From NCBI RefSeq assembly GCF_000471905.2, contig NW_006499705.1:1247562-1311561 (forward strand): a stretch of 64,000 nt of DNA, written 5' to 3'. The notes below the pieces were generated by a model. It searched no databases, had not been told where the DNA came from, and was given only the letters and a program-made list of their open reading frames with translations. How positions within the stretch are numbered: position 1 is the first letter of the stretch; each line of letters starts with the position of its first letter. The position numbers and the translations under genes were made by a program. Of this stretch, positions 59,076 through 64,000 are shown piece by piece. This DNA is from Amborella trichopoda (lineage: Eukaryota > Streptophyta > Magnoliopsida > Amborellales > Amborellaceae).

Positions 59076-60460
59076 AATAGAGCCACTTCAAATTTTTAAC
59101 CCTTTTTTTGAAATCCATAGATCTAGAAATTAGGATTCTTTTATCACTTAAAAAATGGAGGGGCGCTATCCTATAAATGAAGTGCCTTTTAGCACTCAAA
59201 AAAAGACATAGAAACATGCAACCCACAAACCATTATGGAACAAAATTGTTAAGTTGTCTTGTTTCAATTCTCCCTTTTCAGGTTCATCACATATCTAGGC
59301 ATCCAATCATAAGAAAAGAGCATACAACTACCTGAGCTCTTTATTTTGCTCTTCAATAATCAGGATGTAGGTTCCTCACCGATGCAAATCGGAGTAGATC
59401 TGTTTCATGGAGGGGTGAATTGTTTTTTGTGCATTCACAAAATACCATTAAAAAAAAAAGCAATTTGTCGGGAATAGCAATTATCTCAGTCATAGTGTAT
59501 AAAATTATCAGATTCATGAACCAATTATCTTCTTGAAATCATTAGGATGAAGAGAAGCTTAAAGCATGTAAAAAGATTGAATATGCATCTATTCCTTTAT
59601 GCAAGTCTAATATAGAAAATATGTTATAAGAAAGACACACAAACACAAAAAGAATAACTCATTCAAATGATAAAAACAAGGGAAAAAAAAGTAAATGTCT
59701 TTTGATTCCCTCTTTCTTCTGGATAGAGCAAAAATGTAGGGTAAATATAGTCAAACAGATTGCATCAACAACTAATCATGCCATAAGAGCATATTATTTG
59801 AAAAGCAGATGGCTAGACCGAGAAGAATCATGGAGATCATTGTATGCTCTTGAACCGCACCCAATTTGGATGAAGAGGAGCTCAAACCCATGAGATAGAA
59901 TGCTCAGAATATATAATACCAGAGTGGAGATATAATTCTAGAACAAATGCACAAAAATGCTACCCACAAACTGGGAGAAGAAACGACTAACTCCGTATTC
60001 AGTTTTACTCCATATTCAGTTTTCTTTGAGACTAGTCACACCAGCTTCAGATTTCATCCAAGCATCAGAAAATCCTCAAATACCTCAGTCCCATAAATTC
60101 AGATGTTTTTCATAGGCAAAAAAAAAATCATCATTGAAAATATTATGCATCTATGTACCATCCAAACGGTAAAAATCTACTTTATAGGAAATACTTTTAT
60201 CAAGAAATATATTCCAATGGAATAGATTTTTTCAGGTAATCTTTTTCCATAGATCGTAACGGCCCCAAAAAGAAAAGGACCAAATAAAATAAAATACGAT
60301 TTCATTGGCAGTCAAACATTATAACTAAGAGGTTAACCCATAATAATTCTTCTAGTTGGATTATTACGTCTTTCGGATTTTATGAACTATTGATATTGTA
60401 TTTTCAATCTGAAGCTTTTTCGAAAAATAAAAAGTAGGTGTATGTATGTAAAATTTTTAA
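59076..60460. other. Intergenic, no gene seen
   Basis: No coding, RNA or repeat features recognised in this AT-rich stretch. Confidence 0.45.
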
Positions 60461-60790
60461 GGGCGTCATTCATATAAGGTGTCAACCTTAAATAATCAAA
60501 GTAAGGTGCACCTTAAACCTTGCTAAGAGATGCAATTCCAATGTTTGAAACCCTTATAATAGCCCAAAAATTTATTTTCGCCTTGATTGTGAAATACAAA
60601 GCTCTAGACCGAATACATCTATAAACACTTAATTTTTTGACAAGCGGTAGTCTACTACATAATAGTACAAGATGCACTATTTTTAGTAATAGAAATCTTT
60701 TTTCCTTATATCTATACATCTTACGGCCAAGATGATAAAATATAATGTTTTTTTATGTTGGAACAACCTTTTCCGATAGATTTTTGCTAT
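60461..60790. mobile_element. Mutator-type MITE, family A relative, right-truncated
   Basis: Starts GGGCGTCATTCATATAAGG with TGTCAACCTTAAA, very like the left end of the 28121 copy. The core is diverged and the right end is missing after CCTTTTCCGATAGATTTTTG. Confidence 0.6.
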
Positions 60791-61184
60791 ATCGAAATAT
60801 TATGTGCATCAAAACAAATACACAAGACTTGAGATCATTCAAGAAACTAGAATGTTTTTTCGAAAGAAACCTTTCATCTCACGATTAGATTATTATCTTG
60901 AAGCCCTTCCCAAAGCCACTTCAACGAATTCATTCAAAAGTATGGAAACCATAAAAGAACCCGTGAGAATTGACATCAGCCTTTTGAAAACCCGCATAGG
61001 ATATGTGTATCTGATTTACAATTTGACAACACTTCTACATGAAGATAAAAAGCTAAAAATCAATGGGCATTTCCGTAAGATTATACAAAATAAACATTTG
61101 AAGTAATAAGAGTTTGGAAGACCTGTTGTAACTTCTCGGCATATGTCAAAAACTCTAGAATTGAATACAAATGTCAAAGGATAT

Positions 61185-61400
61185 GTTAAGATTCGAGAGA
61201 GCAAACATGAGAATAGAAAATGAAGAGAGAAGAAGAAAGATAACACAAGATTTACTTGGTTCAAGCCGAAGCCTTACTTCCATATATCCAAAGTCCAACT
61301 GGCTATCTTCACCATTTTGGATAAAGATTATACAAATATGTGCTTCTCTATATAGAGGACAATGATAATGAATCTTTGAGATAGAAGTAAATCGTAGGAT
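61185..61400. mobile_element. LTR-retroelement fragment (matches 63110-63262)
   Basis: CACAAATATGTGCTTCT..TATATAGAGGACAATGA and GAGATAGAAGTAAATCGTA recur at 63190-63260. The phrase AAGATTTACTTGGTTCAAG..CCTTAC..TCCA resembles a motif common in LTRs of plant Copia elements. Broken and without coding parts. Confidence 0.5.
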
Positions 61401-61404
61401 GCCT

Positions 61405-61740
61405 GTTTGAATAGTCTGGCGTGGCATGCTTGAATAGTCTGCAAGAGTGAATAGATGTGATATGGGACACGTGATCACCAAACGTCTGGTATAGTCTACA
61501 AGAGTGACTAGATGTGATATGGACACGTGATCACCAAACGTCTGGTGAATAGTCTACAAGAGTGAATAGATGTGATCTGGGACACATGATCACCAAACGT
61601 CTCGTGTGCTTGAATAGTCTGTAAGAGCGAAGAGATGTGATCTAGGACACATGATCACCAAACGTCTGGCGTGGCGTGCTTGAATAGTCTGCAAGAGTGA
61701 AGAGATGTGATCTGGGACACGTGATCACCAAATGTGGTAC
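61405..61740. repeat. Minisatellite, five units of 56-70 bp
   Basis: Units share TGAATAGTCTGCAAGAGTGA, AGATGTGATCTGGGACAC and GTGATCACCAAACGTCTGG. The GATCACC anchor recurs at 61471, 61527, 61586, 61651 and 61721. Unit lengths vary by the presence of GCGTGGCGTGCT. Confidence 0.9.
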
Positions 61741-61860
61741 AAAGACTATTAAATTAGACCACTAAAAGTGCTACAAACGTACAACGAAGACGACTCTATG
61801 ACAAATAGTGGCAACGAACACTAAAGATTGGTGAAAGCTTCTCCTTGAAAAATCTGCTAA

Positions 61861-61955
61861 TCATGAATGCGCTCCTGATGATGTCTCACCATCATGAATG
61901 TGCTCCCCCTGACGATGTCACACCGTCATGAATGTGCTCCCCCTGACGATGTCAC
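61861..61955. repeat. Short minisatellite, three units of about 33 bp
   Basis: CATGAATGTGCTCCCCCTGA with CGATGTCACACCGT recurs at 61863, 61894 and 61928. Confidence 0.85.
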
Positions 61956-62406
61956 TACACCAATAGTGTGATGAAGTCGTCTGCTACATGGCGAGGTGCT
62001 AGGAGCAAATAACGCGCGAGATAACTGAAAAATGCACAAATATCGGCAAGAATACGTAAATACCAGCAAGAACTGATGTTCTTGTCTACATAGCGGTTAT
62101 ATTAAAGATGTTGACTTTATCTCTACTCATCTTATCTAATGCTTATGAAATTGAGCTTCTAGACAATAGCTCATATTTTAAAAAAATATCACTCATTTTT
62201 TTTTTCTTTTCTTTTCCACATTTTATTTATTTATTTATTTTTTGCCACATTTTTTTTTTTGTAGAAAAAAAGAAGAAGAAAGCTACTAAATATCTTCAAA
62301 ATTTGTGGCTTGGCTTCTGGTGACCTACAAGAAAACCCCCAAAACCAAGAACATAACATAGGAAACACACTAAGACCTCACCCATCACAACTCAAACTCC
62401 TTTCTC

Positions 62407-62626
62407 TCACTTCACAGTCAAAAGCTTGATAACAGATGCAGATCCTACTTTGTGCAATGCAACCACCACATCCTCGGCCTTACAGAGGCCCTTGTCTTTT
62501 GCATATTGGAGAGCAAAAAGTATTGCCTCTTCGGTGGCCTCTGAGTATGAAGCTTTTGTCGAACCAGCACTTAGAACTGGGATCAAACCCCTGAAAATAA
62601 GACTATGCCTTGCCAGGGATTCATCA
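62407..62626 (-). CDS. Pyruvate kinase, last exon (cytosolic type), partial
   Basis: After a TTTCACAG acceptor at 62627 the frame reads DESLARHSLIFRGLIPVLSA, then ATEEAILFALQYAKDKGLCK and VVALHKVGSASVIKLLTVK-stop: the C-terminal domain of plant cytosolic pyruvate kinase. The whole enzyme makes pyruvate and ATP from phosphoenolpyruvate in glycolysis; this exon lacks the catalytic barrel. Earlier exons should lie at higher coordinates but none is seen before 64000. The upstream intron contains an LTR fragment. It may be the end of a gene continuing beyond the window, or a stranded duplicate. STKASYSEAT differs slightly from the usual SARATDAEST. Confidence 0.8.
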
Positions 62627-62629
62627 CTG

Positions 62630-63109
62630 TGAAACCAATCAAAAGTATCAGTGATGATCTCATGGGCATAGAAACGGAGAGAGAAACGGAAAGACAACTG
62701 TGGAGAAGATCGAGAGAGAAACAGATGAGAGCGACGAATTATGATATTCTCTCTCCAACTATTACTAGGTCACGCATGAAGACAAAAATTGCATGAAGAC
62801 AAACCCATGGAAAATGGCAACAATAAAAGATAACGACATAGGGAGAAAATGGCATAGAATTTCCAACATGAATCTAAATTCTTGGCATGAATCCAAGCAA
62901 CAACAAAGGGCAGAGGGCACTGAAAGTGATATGAAATTTTTGGAACGCCGCCTCAATGCTTAAGCTGGCCATAAAATCATACGAGGGTCACCCGAATATC
63001 AAAGGGGGCGAGGAAGGCCAAGGGGTTTTCTGGTGAAGGAAATAGTGGAGGCAAACTTCACAAGAGGACGAGCAACTGAGAAGAGATGATCAGATCTTTC
63101 TTGCTTTGA
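62630..63109. other. Sequence upstream of the pyruvate kinase exon, no exon recognised
   Basis: Purine-rich (GAGAGAAACGGA-type) near 62670-62720, then ordinary intron-like sequence. Confidence 0.4.
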
Positions 63110-63262
63110 TATGAGTAAGGAGTAAAGCCTTACGTCCACGGATCCAAAGCCCAACTGACTACATCTTCACTATTTTGGATAAACGTTACACAAATATGTG
63201 CTTCTATATATAGAGGACAATCACAATGAATCTTGGAGATAGAAGTAAATCGTAAGAGGCCT
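63110..63262. mobile_element. LTR-retroelement fragment, second copy
   Basis: Matches 61250-61400 over AAGCCTTAC.TCCA..GATCCAAAG, TTTTGGATAAA..TTACACAAATATGTGC and AGGACAAT..GAATCTT.GAGATAG. Lies upstream of the pyruvate kinase exon. Confidence 0.5.
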
Positions 63263-64000
63263 TATCACCTATAACAACTTGATGACCAAGCAATTTGACT
63301 TGGTCTCTTCTTATCTTCAACAGGATAGGATTTCAAATAGATACTTTGCAGAAAATTTTGGCAGCATTGCAAGGTAGGCAGTCCAGTACCCTGGGCCGCC
63401 CAAGTGCAGGTGGGTGCTTAGTGCAGTTGGCCTAAAAGGTGGGCCCAAATGGCGCCCACGTTTTTGGCCAAGGCCCTCTCTTTGATGCCCCCATGGCTGA
63501 GAGCAGAAAATGCCCCTTGGTAGGGGCATTAGAGTCATTTTTCACGCCTTAAAATGGTGGAAAAGAGTTTTTGGTGGCACTCTAAACCCCCCACCTAAAA
63601 AAAACAAAACAAAACAAAAACAAAAATAAACAAAGAAATCCTCTTTTCTTGGTTTTTAGAGAGGTAAAAGAAAGCAAAATCCAATTTTTTGAAATTTGTC
63701 AAATACTGAAAAAACATGCTCGAGCTTTTGAATTCTTGCAAAAGCAGAGAGAGTACAATCTGATTGTTTGTGAGATTTGAAGAGGTGGCATACGATGTAT
63801 TTCGACAAACAATGCTCTGAGATTTGAGACAATTGTGATTGGGGCTTCAAAAAATGAGTGTATCTCGAGAATTGGATTTGGGTTTAGTTATATTTTATCG
63901 AGATTACATTTTTTTATTCTTTATTTTTATTTTCTTCAAGTTTGGTTTTTGATTTTCGGCCCCTATAACAAGTGGAATTCAGTCTAAGTTTATTGATATT
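63263..64000. other. No gene recognised at the right edge
   Basis: A GC-rich patch at 63370-63530 (GGCCGCCCAAG, GGCGCCCACG) ends in an A-rich run. After it, nothing is recognised to the window end. Confidence 0.4.

Noticed and set aside
60804-61106. 100-codon plus-strand frame
   Set aside because: Lysine- and isoleucine-rich, matches no family I know, no promoter or splice context; length is possible by chance in AT-rich DNA.
61405-61740. CRISPR-like array
   Set aside because: The repeats are tandem with conserved full units and no unique spacers, in a plant nuclear context; it is a minisatellite.

Overview
The window is nuclear DNA of a flowering plant: AT-rich, intron-rich, packed with plant-type transposons, and carrying plant-specific gene families (CASP-like, FAR1-related, MS1-type PHD finger). 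The species cannot be told from the sequence. Two runs of N (28622-28641 and 50237-50632) show that this is an assembled draft.

All recognisable host genes lie on the minus strand, and most appear only when exons are spliced. (1) 12410 to 3009: a complete 659-residue PHD-finger regulator in three exons, with a 6.0 kb intron full of transposons. (2) 21371 to 15618: a complete 182-residue, four-helix CASP-like membrane protein in three exons. (3) 34352 to 32377: a decayed FAR1-RELATED SEQUENCE gene. (4) 54133 to 48968, with a 5' UTR exon and telo-box promoter near 57261-57353: a complete 122-residue 40S ribosomal protein S20 gene. (5) 62626 to 62407: the last exon of a cytosolic-type pyruvate kinase whose other exons are not seen in the window. 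The genes have no evident shared function; this looks like ordinary gene islands in repeats.

The rest is mostly repeats in layers. One Mutator-type MITE family has at least a dozen copies; several have about 9-bp target duplications, and one is an inverted dimer. A second MITE family gives a head-to-head pair with three copies of its target site. There are fold-back elements, a 2.9 kb hAT-like element holding an old pararetrovirus fragment, L1 LINE 3' ends, tRNA-derived SINE pieces, a 5.0 kb Copia element (38602-43612), a second Copia end at the left edge, and a 1.2 kb LTR element with perfect target repeats (22911-24114).

The most unusual spot is intron 2 of the CASP-like gene. Two intron-less fragments of ribosomal-protein transcripts, RPS20 and RPS6, lie side by side there (17061-17457) next to a Copia-type LTR. 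The apparent source gene of the RPS20 piece, or a close paralogue of it, lies about 32 kb away. A 1.1 kb region at 43640-44720 also looks like a duplicate of the RPS20 promoter and first intron.
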